64,000 bases of DNA from Varroa destructor (Eukaryota > Arthropoda > Arachnida > Mesostigmata > Varroidae): assembly GCF_002443255.2 (NCBI RefSeq), contig NW_019211459.1, forward strand, positions 2,867,751 through 2,931,750, given 5' to 3'. Positions 35,454 to 46,000 of the stretch are shown in pieces. The position numbers were made by a program, and so were the translations under genes. Each line of letters opens with the position of its first letter. Position 1 is the stretch's first letter. Under the pieces are notes generated by a model. That model saw nothing but the letters and a program-made list of their open reading frames with translations. It did not search any database and had not been told where the DNA came from.

Positions 35454-36846
35454 AACAGCAGCTATGAATAAGGCAGAACAGACGCTTAAGTGGAACTCTT
35501 ATTATGTCGCGTGTTACCAACGATCACAATGGCAAGTGGCAAACGATACGCGGTCTACTGAAAATGTGTCAACCATTTCGATACCGCAACTTTTGCATTT
35601 GGGCTTATTACTGCTACTCTCGCCCCATTCCTGCCAACGTTTCTAGTGATATTAAGAGGTTCTGGGTTTTAGCAGACTTGATAAAATCATAATCGCGAAC
35701 GTATTGACAAAGGCCATGCGATCAACTCGAACTGCGCAAAATTTCTACTTGATTTAAACTGTATGCGTCGTTCAACAGGTGAAGATTATGACGACGTATT
35801 CGATGATCCCGATCTGATGATTCGAAGACAAACGGCACACTTATAGTAGCTTTAAAAACTGTAGATTCAAAATGGGGACAGTTGAAGCTTTTTCATCTTA
35901 CGCATTAAACCTTCAGTGCACAAATAGGTGGACTACTAGAACGGGATTTTCAATATCACGCACGCCAAAACGAAATGCGTCTTCCTTAACGCTCACTTAT
36001 AAAGACAACAATTGTTTTAATAAACATTTTGTTCTTGGCACAATCAAGCAAATTAAGCTAATATGTCCTTATTTCTCATTTATCGGCTGAACCGTTAATG
36101 TAGCCTATCGCATGGAACATTTCAGCGAGCCTCTGGACAGACCGTGTAGAATAGAAGCGATGGCGGTCTTCATCGCAACTTTAATCTGCCAGTCGGTGAC
36201 TGGAAGGTACCAACGGACCGTGTTGATGTCTAGTCTAGGTAGCGCAAACCGCTATGTCTGCCAGCAATAGAAATAAAAGATCAGTGCGAAAAACCTGTAC
36301 ACCTTCAGCAAATATGTAATTGTCTCGCAGACAACAGAACCATTGGAACCTCCATCATCGTTGGCACATTATGTTGATCCAGTTACTGCCCTACTAAGTT
36401 ATTTATGCTCCGCGGGCATTTCCTAAACAAGCTTTTCTTACACAACCACAGCGTGCGATAATGCGTCCACGACGCCTTTTTGCATCAAAACATAGCACAA
36501 AACTCTTAAGTTTTTTTTCTACGGACACACAAATTAATTCATATTGTGCAGTGGAATTGCTTTTTGTTGGATAGCCGGGCATTAAGTGGCTACTGAGGAT
36601 ATGGAAAAAGCAATAGCACCTCTAAACTACTCTAGATCACAACACGTTGCTCCCGGTGGGACTCTCTGCCCGCTAAGACTTGACGGGCTTCACCAACATG
36701 GACTCTGCATTTGAACGAGTGTTCAACAAGCTAAACAGCAATTCACAGTTTACTTCAAATCATAACTAGGGTGTTTGCCGACGTAGTTCCCGAGGTTCAT
36801 CTATATAGAGAGATGATCAATACTTTGTGGGAACGATATATGTCTA

Positions 36847-36869
36847 CATATATATATATATATATATAC
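36847..36869. repeat. (TA)n microsatellite
   Basis: An alternating TA run of about 23 bp. Confidence 0.9.
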
Positions 36870-37129
36870 TGATGATAATAATTGTGGTGTTGGGCTGTGG
36901 GTATGGGAAACGCACGTGGAGCAAAAGAAACAGTCTGACGCGACCAATGCCACTGCTTTCTAGCGCCCACCGTTGCAAACCAGTCTCACGTTCAACCCAA
37001 ACACAGCGCGGCGATAACTAGACAGAACACTAGCTTCACTGGTAGTCACGACAAAAAAAAAGTGAAAATAACAGAACGCTAATAGCAACGAACGCTACTG
37101 TTGCGACTTCAAAGTAGACGAACGTTCAC

Positions 37130-37236
37130 CCTTGTCGCAATGAAGACCTCATACAGGTAGAATCCCTTTTTAAAGGTGTTCCTGCAGTCCTCTTTGTCTT
37201 GTGCTGCACAGCGACGACCAGGGTCAAGCAAATAGG
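37130..37236 (-). CDS. Candidate coding exon, unknown protein
   Basis: Minus-strand exon of 107 nt (two bases plus 35 codons). The acceptor is AAATTCTCTTCTAG (37238-37237) and the donor ACAAGG|GTGAAC. The peptide runs YLLDPGRRCAAQDKEDC, then RNTFKKGFYLYEVFIATR, which looks like authentic protein. Read-through would meet a stop six codons past the donor. It starts with two bases, matching the single base left by the exon at 37364-37559 across an intron of about 127 nt. It ends on a codon boundary, matching the exon start at 35280. No family was recognised. Confidence 0.5.
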
Positions 37237-37281
37237 CTAGAAGAGAATTTTCAAGAGGAACAGCGTTTTATCCTTGACTAT

Positions 37282-37297
37282 ATATCTACGTAGATAT
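37282..37297. repeat. 16-bp palindrome
   Basis: ATATCTACGTAGATAT is self-complementary. It lies in the short intron between the exons at 37236 and 37364. Confidence 0.7.
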
Positions 37298-37363
37298 TCC
37301 TTCGATCTAAAATATAATGCAATACTCATTTTATATAGGCAGTAGGAGTAATATAGCAATTAC

Positions 37364-37559
37364 AGAGGTAGAATATTCGTGATGAAGATACGACTTTGGG
37401 AAAAAGCAAGAGATCCAAAGCGTGACCATCTCTGCAGCTATCCGGATAAAAGACATAGGAGTTACGATCGCTCCGAAGTTTCATTTCGACCCTTCTTAAC
37501 CGCATGACTAGATCAGTGTTAATTAGCTTTGGTCTTATTCTTAGATGCCTTTCCCTCAT
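37364..37559 (-). CDS. Candidate exon with possible start codon, unknown protein
   Basis: A minus-strand frame opens at an ATG (37559-37557) and runs 65 codons plus one base to a weak donor (CTCT|GTAATTGC). The peptide is basic at the start (MRERHLRIRPKLINTDLVM) and continues through SYVFYPDSCRDGHALDLLL. Read-through gives a stop 12 codons later. It is phase-compatible with the exon at 37130-37236. Because the donor is weak and an internal TAG acceptor (GATCTAG) could make this an internal exon, the true start is uncertain. Confidence 0.4.
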
Positions 37560-38119
37560 TTCAGATTAACCTTTACCATTCCAAATTTATATATTTTTCC
37601 GCAGTCTGGCGGCCTTATGCTTGAACGGATGCACAGTTAGGCCGTTCGTAGAGCTGCGTTTAGATCCGACATAGATAAAACAAATCTCTCCCTTCAACCC
37701 GGATTGTACTCTGAGACATGCCTAAATATGTCTGACATGGCGCACTTCGTTAACACTTGAGATAACGCACTTATCAGTCGTGAAAAGATAACGGTATTTG
37801 CTTGGTCATATTAGAAACAAGTTGTAATTTAGGTTGAAATACGGGCATGGACACCCTTTTGTTCATGCTAAGAGCGTAGGATGCAATGTCTAGCGGCGAT
37901 ACGGGACGTAAAGCCCGAAATACTACTAATTACCGTTGGCCCGAACGGGAAAGTTTGATAGCGTGTTTCTACAGAGAATCTGTGCGAAAACTGTGACATG
38001 TTGATACTCTTTATACTATTAGCTGTGCTGTTGAAACACTGTATAGTCTGGCTTCTCTGGCTGTGCAAAGGTGAATTTGACACATAAAAGATAAGTAGAC
38101 TATGAATGAAAAATTGTTG

Positions 38120-38371
38120 CTAAGCTGTCTGCTCTTTCATGGCCTCTATTGCCCGCATACATGATTGCAGACACTCATTAGCCACAGGGTCACTATGACA
38201 ATGGTCATAAGGGACAGAAACGGCAATATCAATAGCAAATATATACTGTACTAGCTTCCGGCACTGAAGAACTGGGGTCGCTGAATAATAATTGCCCAGC
38301 AGCGGCAAATGCCACCTTTGCCTGTATTTCCCTCTAATAGTAATATCGATATTTCCCATTGATGCATACAT
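38120..38371 (-). CDS. Small ORF of unknown function near the viral element
   Basis: An ATG-initiated frame of 83 codons on the minus strand (MYASMGNIDITIRGKYRQR and onward) with a balanced composition and several Cys. It ends at TAG. No polyadenylation signal follows closely. It could be a terminal exon (an acceptor-like ATTAG lies within it), part of a larger viral integration or chance. No match was recognised. Confidence 0.28.
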   Translation of the reverse strand: MYASMGNIDITIRGKYRQRWHLPLLGNYYSATPVLQCRKLVQYIFAIDIAVSVPYDHCHSDPVANECLQSCMRAIEAMKEQTA

Positions 38372-38655
38372 CGATCCATCGACTTCGCAGCCACTCTTAG
38401 ATGACGTATCTTATCTGATCTGACGGCATTGTTCCGAGCTCATCTTTTATTGTCTCATTTATTATTATTCACTACGTATAGTGGTTCTGTCCCATTTCGT
38501 CTTATTAGCTTGGGGGCGCTGTTGGACGTTAGTTATTGCGGCTCCCCCTTTTCGCAGGAGCCCGCCTCGCTAAACGCTGAACGGCGACTTCGTGCTAGCT
38601 ATAACTGCTCCTAATGTATTTGGTATATGTCTATATATACTAGCATGGTCGAATC

Positions 38656-38877
38656 ATGACAGAAACAATGAACTGCTTAAGCCGCTTTGAACAGATACGA
38701 GCATACAGACGATCATGTCCACTAATAATTGATCTGAGTATGAAAGGCTGTACTGAGTTAAGAGAACGGAGATGGTCAGAGGACGTATTAGCACTACGAG
38801 AAGGCGACAATGGAGATGCGTACGTTGATTCTATGTACCCCATTGACAGTACGCTAGGAATCAATGGCCGGAATTGA
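38656..38877 (+). CDS. Small ORF with upstream TATA-like sequence
   Basis: An ATG-initiated frame of 73 codons (MTETMNCLSRFEQIRAYRR and onward) preceded by CTATATATACTA about 20 bp upstream. The minus strand is also open across it. It lies about 370 bp from the Rep pseudogene and may or may not be part of the same insertion. Function unknown. Confidence 0.25.
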   Translation: MTETMNCLSRFEQIRAYRRSCPLIIDLSMKGCTELRERRWSEDVLALREGDNGDAYVDSMYPIDSTLGINGRN

Positions 38878-39068
38878 TAAGCCAAAGAATATGACCATGG
38901 GAAATGGCGAGCTAAGATGGTAAAGTTTCACATATGCACAGATGTATGCATAATACCAGTCGATACCGGTGTCTAGTAAACAAACGGATGTTTGTTACGA
39001 ATGCTAGCTAATAGCGGCCGAGAACGTAGCGGCTGATCAAAGAAAAATTACAGTGCCCTTATTCACGT

Positions 39069-39090
39069 AGCGTCGATATATATCGACGCT
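39069..39090. repeat. Perfect 22-bp palindrome beside the viral element
   Basis: AGCGTCGATATATATCGACGCT is an exact palindrome. It is about 155 bp from the 3' end of the Rep pseudogene. It may mark the edge of the inserted segment or be unrelated. Confidence 0.75.
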
Positions 39091-39245
39091 AATTCGCAAG
39101 CGTCTGTGCAAACAATATATTCTAGGCGCTGCCTTCCAGTTACACACCAGTAAGTAGTTTAGGAACTTTTATCTCTTCGACGGATGACTGTGTACGTGTG
39201 TATATGCAGCCACGTTTTACGCTCCTGCTCCGACATTTAAACACA

Positions 39246-40182
39246 TCAGTAAATACTTAATTTTGATAATAACAATAATTCACACCAGCTGTTATCTTGA
39301 AACTTTTCCACAATTGTCCACAGGACATAGAATAGACGAAATGCTGTCCTAGTCGCATAAGTATTGCATCCTAAGTTAGTATATATTTTTTTTTTACAAG
39401 CGTGCCAGCACATGAAACCAAACACAGTCGTCGAATTAGAAGTTATGAAAATCCATTCAGCTAAAAAATTCGCAAAACTTCCTTTAATGGGGACTTTATA
39501 GGGGTATCTATCTGCTATTTTTAATAATTCATCGTATTTGAGCCAACCATAAAAATCATCAATTATAACGGCTTTGTGGTTACAGTAACCGTCCCACCAT
39601 TCTCCTCTTGTTTTATAAAATGTCAGATCTTCACCAAATAGTTTATCACATATCTGTCTGACACCAAAACTTTTGCCGGTCCCTGGGTATCCATAAACAA
39701 TACACAATTTTGTGCGATAGTTTCGTTTAGCTCCTAATTTAAGGGTAGTTGCAAGATCACGTATGCCTCTTCGAAATTTTATAAATGCAACTGGATGCGA
39801 TTCAGCCACAGCGCCAATGGGATCGTCCTGATTATTCAAAAGGGTATCTACAACGTTGTATAAGTCATTTCGCTGACCGTGCGAATTTAAACGCCCGTGT
39901 TCCTCATAATGACCGCCTTTTTTGACGGTTTTTTTCTTCTTCTTCACTTGCTTTAGCAATTTCGATGTGTGCACGTTCACTAATTAGTGCTTTGAAACGG
40001 TCCAATGATGTTGGTAATTCACGGCTAGCATACCCTTGGAGGTGTGGCGTTCCTGTATTTGGGGCAGTTTAGTAACCCCATACGATGTAACGAAATTGTC
40101 CTACGTTTTCTTTGATTTCATCTTCAGTATAGTTGTTTAGGGTCCATGCAGCCCTGCGGAACATCATTTGACGGGCGGCCAT
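39246..40182 (-). pseudogene. rep: Endogenous CRESS-DNA virus Rep (replication initiator), broken
   Basis: This is an old copy of the Rep gene of a circovirus/cyclovirus-like virus. Rep nicks the viral origin, starts rolling-circle replication and unwinds DNA with a superfamily-3 helicase. From the ATG at 40182, endonuclease motif I (WTLNNYT, 40129-40146) is followed by a TAA at 40069-40071 that interrupts the frame. Motif II (HLQG, 40033-40044) follows in the same frame. The reading frame then shifts near the A-rich tract at about 39910-39945, and the Tyr/Cys of motif III are not present. Downstream, one frame holds Walker A (YGYPGTGKS, about 39669-39692), GEWWDGY, Walker B (VIIDDFYGW, 39541-39572) and motif C (ITSN, 39435-39446). 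It ends at 39246 after a divergent tail. Total length (about 312 codons) is normal for the family. The lesions show it cannot make full Rep; the helicase part alone is still open for 244 codons. Confidence 0.94.
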
Positions 40183-40245
40183 TTTTCTTCTTTGTCCGGG
40201 CGTGTTAAGTCGCTCAGGTCCAGTGTTACCCTGAACGACTTCTAT

Positions 40246-40330
40246 CGTTAGTATTATAGGTATTCTTATCAGTAACGTCACCTCCAATTGCCCTCTCCCC
40301 TACTGGAGAGATATCCACTATATAAGTGGA
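40246..40330 (+). promoter_or_regulatory. Divergent viral intergenic region: TATA box and two hairpins
   Basis: This lies between the divergent Rep and plus-strand ORFs. Two perfect 6-bp hairpins stand in tandem: CTCTCC/GGAGAG (40293-40310, 6-nt loop) and TCCACT/AGTGGA (40314-40330). The loop of the second carries TATATAA-like sequence (CTATATAAG, 40318-40326), a good TATA box about 30 bp before the ATG at 40353. TAGTATTAT at 40249-40257 differs by one base from the nonanucleotide of circular ssDNA virus origins, but no tight stem flanks it, so the origin is not identified with confidence. Confidence 0.55.
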
Positions 40331-40352
40331 CGCTTTGCCCAAACAAGTAGAC

Positions 40353-40613
40353 ATGGATTACGTCAGCAATAGTGCTTATACTCTTGACGATATTATACGT
40401 GGCATGCTTAAGCAAGATTATTTTATCAGAGTACTTAGTTTGGAGTTGAAGAGACTTAAAGGCGATCTTGTTTGTGGAATAGGAAATCATGTGACCGTTA
40501 ATAGGAAGCTTCATATTACAAAACAAGTAAGGAAACGGATTGTTATTGGTGCAGCCAAGGAAGCGTACTGCGAAATATATCACCAGTACTTACATGGAAG
40601 AGCCCTTAGTTAG
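40353..40613 (+). CDS. Unrecognised viral ORF opposite Rep (86 aa)
   Basis: An intact ATG-to-TAG frame starting about 30 bp after a TATA box, divergent from Rep. The protein is small, with a basic middle and C-terminal half (KRLKGDL, TKQVRKRIVIG), three Cys or fewer and no signal peptide or membrane segment. It overlaps the next ORF by 20 nt in another frame, a compact arrangement typical of small DNA viruses. In circovirus-like genomes the gene in this position and orientation encodes the capsid protein, but I cannot recognise a capsid signature. It could be an accessory gene or a capsid fragment. Unlike Rep it carries no lesion. Confidence 0.55.
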   Translation: MDYVSNSAYTLDDIIRGMLKQDYFIRVLSLELKRLKGDLVCGIGNHVTVNRKLHITKQVRKRIVIGAAKEAYCEIYHQYLHGRALS

Positions 40614-40917
40614 AGGACGATATAAACCAATAGGAAAACCGAGTATTGGTAGCGCTATTGCCCATGCTCTCCCTGTAGTTGCAGGGGCGGCCGTTAGAAA
40701 CCCTGGATTCTTTCGAAATTTTATCTACGCGAATCCGCCGTTTGCGGGTCCAGCTGTTTATACTGCTGTTAATATGGCATTACGGAAACGTGTTCTTACA
40801 AGAATTAGGAATCAGCGCCGCAAACGTAGACAGAGCCGTCGTTATATACGGATACTATTAAAACCATGTGTTTTGCTTAAAACGAGGTACAAAGTATTCG
40901 AGTTTCCTATTACATAA
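40594..40917 (+). CDS. Unrecognised viral ORF with Arg-rich motif, capsid candidate (107 aa)
   Basis: An intact ATG-to-TAA frame overlapping the previous ORF by 20 nt. The first half contains a Gly/Ala-rich hydrophobic stretch (SIGSAIAHALPVVAGAAV) and Pro/Phe-rich sequence. Residues about 67-90 form a strongly basic block (RKRVLTRIRNQRRKRRQSRR), like the DNA-binding or nuclear-targeting arm of CRESS-virus capsids. The frame is much shorter than a usual capsid (about 200-350 residues) and its arm is not N-terminal, so it may be a truncated or frameshifted capsid, or a distinct small structural protein. Downstream sequence to about 41040 has shorter open frames in other phases that could be remains of the missing part. 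Confidence 0.55.
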   Translation: MEEPLVRGRYKPIGKPSIGSAIAHALPVVAGAAVRNPGFFRNFIYANPPFAGPAVYTAVNMALRKRVLTRIRNQRRKRRQSRRYIRILLKPCVLLKTRYKVFEFPIT

Positions 40918-41049
40918 ACCAGACGTCACTGGCAAATTGTGTCGCAGGATACGTTTCTTTCGCCCTTCAACTGTAGAGAGTCTATTCTGATACTCTGCCT
41001 TTAATGACCCTGACGGAAAAATCGCGCGAGAAATGGTCCCATATCGCAC

Positions 41050-44000
41050 GGGCGAAAGAGCTACAGTAGGGGCATCCTAAAAAAAACTATACATTCATTC
41101 AGTGTGTTTCAGCGTTTCAAATAGGCAGTGACAAATAGCGTCGTTTCGTTAGAATTTGAGTCGAGCCCATCTAATTTAAAGCAGAAACAACATTTCAACA
41201 TGTCGATAAATGTGGTGATTAGGTTCCTTTAAGTTCGGGTCGGATTTTCCATGTATGGATGCGGTCAGACGACGTTGTAGGTTTCTGATAAGTGTAGCAC
41301 GCGTACCGTGTACACGATACTGTCACAAGCATTGTATCTTAGAATAGTGATTTTATAAATAGCTCGATAAGCTTAATATCGGCCAGTTTATGCAGCCTCA
41401 TGCTTGTATTACTACTACATGGCTAGTGTGATTGAATGGAGAAATAGGTAGACCGTAAAAGTTGTGCTGCTTCATGGTATATTGGAACAAAGTTATGTTT
41501 ATCGTGAGAACCAAGTCTGCACTTTTTCAACAGCTGAAATATATTTGCTTGATATGAAGACTAGGTCTGGAAATCACATAACAACTTTTGTGGTAAAAAC
41601 TAGTTGAATACCTTGTTATTAGTTACGGCATTCTGGTCTGTTAGTCGTAAAGAAACAAGATGGAGTGCCGGACAGCTGATTTGCTGGGGGCGTCAATTTA
41701 ACAATGAGGTCTTGTAATGTTTAGGTGTGCCAATAACAGCTTATTCCAGGAACTATGAATAAACGGGATTATAATGTGGCTTAGAATATAGTCCGACTTC
41801 AGGTCTTTGAGAGAGCATGGCAGCACATTCGACACTGCAGTAGATAGTATACAACTCAAATATGTGAGAGATAATTTTTTCTATAACAGTATGTTTGTCT
41901 TTGATCCTCGTTTGCGAAAGCATGCACTTTGAAATCGTCAACAATAAAAGTATGTTACTTTGCGAAGCATTATGTTTGTTAAATCTAAAACAATTTGTAT
42001 TGTAAGGTTCCTAAATTAGGCCATTGGTGTTCCCTAAACAACTTTGAAGGAAACAAACTCTCTATTACTTGATTTTACACAGAAAAAAAACTACGATCTT
42101 TGAAAAGTGTTTTCCAAAATCAAGTACGACCAACAATGCCCTAAGTAACTGATTTATAGTTGTCGGTTTTGTTTCTAGCACCCCTTCTGGGGGATTGGAG
42201 CAACAGTGCCTTGTATTAACACCATTGGTGCCATCCTATCGCTGTAGAACATTCCAAATGATAAGAGCCGTGTTTCTGCTAGTATAGCCCGCCAACTTTT
42301 TCCGAACTATTAGAAAGTTGTCCGCATGTAAAGATCCGTTCAAATGAAAACTTCCTGATCTTTTTAGAAACATGTTCATTAGAAATCTCCAATTTAGGAT
42401 TCGATGCCGTTAACATTATTTGCGAGTAAAATGTCCCTTTGTAGCATAAAGACCAACGATTCTTAGACTTCTTCCATCACCAAGGGCTTTTTCGTCAGAA
42501 ATCAGTTCTTCATCATCTTCTGTATGGAAGATGCCTCGCGACCTCACATGAACAGGCTAGAAGAGCGCTGCATTCATGAAATTGAGTTCAGACTCATCGA
42601 AAATACACAGACGCATCAGGATGGGTTCTAGGTGACAAAACAGGAAGATCTGAATGAGCATCGTGAGGTACCTGGCGCACCTCTAATACATGCTTTGTAT
42701 ATTACAACGTCATCTTCTTGACCGCAGCAGAGTTAGCATAAGTGTTGTTATAGTAGATCGTTCTATACTTCTATCAATAGGAGTCATACCTTGAGCTTAT
42801 GCTTGGTGCCGCCTCATCTAACAGGGAAGCCTGATAAAATTTTCACTTATAAGCTTTTCGCTGGACATGTTCCTTGTTGATCTACAAGTTGGATTGAAGC
42901 ACGAATTATAGTGAAGCTCATAAGTTTCTCTTTATTAGGAGGTCTGCTATATAGTAGTGTTTTTTTTCCGATTTATCGACAGAAAACCAGTAAAAATTTA
43001 ATTTATAGCAGCCGACAATCATAACTAGGGCACCTATATCAATTACCCTCCAATGAGTCACAAGGTTTTCGGATCCTTTGATTGCGAACCTATTCAGGCG
43101 GTCCTTATGAAAAGCAACTGACTTAACATCTACAAAGTGTCCCCTATCACTATCAGTTGAATTCAGGTTACCACCACTCTTTAGTGTAAACGTTCGCTAT
43201 CCACGCAATTATTGTAACTTCCTATAAACCAAACGACCTGCCGTGTCGGACAAAGGCATGGCGACCTACGCCTGCCTATCGACTTACAAGCGGCCACAGA
43301 CAGGAGATCAAGCAGCCGTCACAGTGTTGTTGAAAATGTAAAAGGTTGAAAATTTCGAAGTGTAGCAGATGCCAAAAAAAATCGGCCTTTTTTTAATGGC
43401 AAAAAAGGCGTGACCTGGTGTTATAAGAGTTGAGCTTTGAAGCGTTGGCGTTCTAGAACGATAAAAAAAAATGAAAGACACAAATGCACATTAATAAACT
43501 ATTAGTAGGCCTATAAAATCAGACGTAAATGAACGAAATATGTGGTAATGTACATATAAAAAGTGTTTACAAAGCGTATACGAAAGCACAATTCACTTTT
43601 TAATTAATTTCGTCCCTCGAATACTGGTGATTTTAGCTCCGTTCATCAAAATCATATGTATTTCATCATAGGAATATAGTTGCTAGTATTTTATAAGCTT
43701 CCAGCGATTCACACAGTTATCAGATATAAGCCAACCATGCAAAAACACAATTGTTATACAATGCATATGGGTCTAGGGGCGGTTCGAGTGGCATTTAAGG
43801 TCATCTGAACTAGACATAAAACATAAACGAACCCTGAGAAAGATAATACCTTTATTTGCTGGCACCTAGAAATAGCTTTCATACCCATGGAGAAGAAACG
43901 GTAGGCTCGTTTCTTTATATCTAGATGTTTACTAAACCGTTTGCTCGTCTCACGCCTACGAAGTGATGACAGCGGCCTATCGTTCTTATCGCGTCCGATT

Positions 44001-44600
44001 CTTAGCTAGCTAGATACGTTTACATGATTTATTTTCGTCATGTGGCAGTGCGCTTATTGAGCGCCACAGCTACGTCTTATGAATAGCAAAAAACAATATT
44101 AGGTTGACCAAGCAGCTTGTCGCCTGGTTATGCTGTATCGGCTATTCTTTTAAATATATCATACCATGTACCTATTTTGTAGAGGAGCCTATACTTGCTT
44201 GTATACACAATCACTGGCGTTAGAAATCGAATTCCACAGAAACGCCGAATTGTGCTGCTTATGTCGCATTAAACCGCTTCATAAAATTTTCGGAACAACA
44301 AAACAGTAGAAGCAAGCGACGGTCATCAAAGGCAGATTCAGCTCAGCGTAATTTGTACACAATACCAAATGTAATGGTGGTTATCCAGATCTGGTGTTAG
44401 GGGAGCACAGCACAAGGTGAGGCTTCGGATGAAAAGGCCAAACAGGACAATGGCCCTGTTTATAGCGATAAACCCTATCTCGCACTACAGGTGTACGCTC
44501 AGAGTAATACTAATAGGGATGTAAAAAGAGAAAAAGATTGATCGAAGAACGAGTGGGCGACAAAAAACAAACCGCCGCAATAGTAGCCAATTTTGAGGTC
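41050..44600. other. AT-rich spacer with a possible transposase relic
   Basis: Contains no supported host gene. At about 42080-42720 the minus strand has weak transposase-like fragments, described separately. The remainder is AT-rich with short homopolymers. Confidence 0.4.
42080..42720 (-). pseudogene. Possible DDE-transposase relic (Tc1/IS630-like)
   Basis: On the minus strand a FSDESELNF segment (about 42575-42600) resembles the first catalytic Asp motif of Tc1/IS630-type transposases (SDES). It is followed by an open stretch (SLRIVGLYATKGHFTRK) that resembles the central strand region. Later motifs are not clear and several stops intervene. It may be another decayed element; chance resemblance cannot be excluded. 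Confidence 0.3.
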
Positions 44601-46000
44601 AAATACAAGAAACATCTTTGATTGCCTCAGATTGGCAGACTGCGTAGCCAAAGAAGCTTCCCACCGATATACGCTTCGTTTCCGTTACGTTCATTCTCCT
44701 CTTCTTCGTCGCTTAGCCGATCAAAGGCTTTCGCTCCTTTCGTTGAGCTTCTTCACGTACTGAAGGGTACCAGGGTCTCTCAGCAGCGAAGTTGCCTTCG
44801 CTTCAGTCGACCGTCGGCGGGATCGTCTCCTCATTAGAGAGAAAGCTTTCGGTGGGCGCTTTCTTACTTCCTGCTAGCAACCTCCACTAACGTCACCGCC
44901 GCCCCACCTCTTCGTCTAATGCCAACGGATCTCCCGACCGTTCGCTCGCCTACTGCTACGCCTACTCCCTCGCGCCTTCTTGCAGTTGCTTCTGCAGGCG
45001 CTAGCTTTGCTTCTGCTACTGGTACCGTTTGTGTCACTTCCGCTGTCGCTCATTTCGTGATTTAACTGCATCTGCTGCTAGTGGCTTGCCCTTGTTTCGA
45101 CGCGACGAGAATCGGATGCCGCACGCAAAGCTCAGACGATCAGTCGGAATTTGCCGAACTCGTTAGAGGTGAGGTCCGATCGCCACTGCTGAAGACAACG
45201 ATGACGGTCTTCTCTCATGGCCAAGCATGGCCAAGCACTCAAACCCAGTTCCATGTATGTCATCGTCTCAACCACCCTTTTTAGAGAGGACAATCAGCAG
45301 TAGCAGCACCGTATAATCGACCGCCTGCCAGCACACCAAAGATATCTCTCCTTTCTTCATCTTTCCCTTGCTTTAGTCTTCCCAGCGCTGGTAGTCCTTT
45401 CGATACTGTATCTCATATCTCGCGCGTTGTTTTGCTTCAGCCATTCCATTAATTCAAGCTCTTCCGCGACGAACAATCCCAGAAGAAGAATAGAAAAAAA
45501 AGGATCGCTGAAAGCTACGGTAGGTCAAATAGACAGGCAGGCACATAGGTACATGGATGCCGACTGGCCGGCCACGCATCCACTTCTCCGTGCTACCCAA
45601 CTTCTTCAGAAAGAGGAATATTGGGCAATAGCAATACGGAAATCAACGGTCATTTGGATCCCTTTTGGCTTCAGCCTATCTTTTCATCTTGGTTCTCCCT
45701 TCGTTCGATACCCTATCTACCTTTATCCCTTCAGTGTTCCGCTGCTGAGATTCTAGGTTACTGATATATAGCCACCGATTTTCTTGACTCTTATAGGTCT
45801 TTCGACTTCTTCTTCTTGACTTTTGGTCGGTCGGTTTGGCAGCCTTTGCGCAAGTTCACTTCGAGACTCAAAAGGAAAAAGATTGGCAAGTGTCTACGTC
45901 AGCGGAAAGGAGAAAAGGTGTCGCTGGCCTTCACCTGCTCTTCTGTATAAGGTTACCGGAGTGTTTGGCCGGCCTTTCGAGCAGTAGATGAGTGAAATTC
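44600..46000. other. GC-rich island, no clear gene
   Basis: A GC- and pyrimidine-rich block with CTTCTTC-type runs and several short open frames on the plus strand (44622-44837, 45081-45284, 45427-45756). It contains a 10-bp tandem copy (CATGGCCAAG twice, near 45218-45237). It may be an untranslated exon or promoter region. Confidence 0.3.

Noticed and set aside
40858..41049. Minus-strand frame overlapping the end of the second viral ORF
   Set aside because: It has no ATG start and lies antisense to a better-supported viral ORF; probably a shadow.
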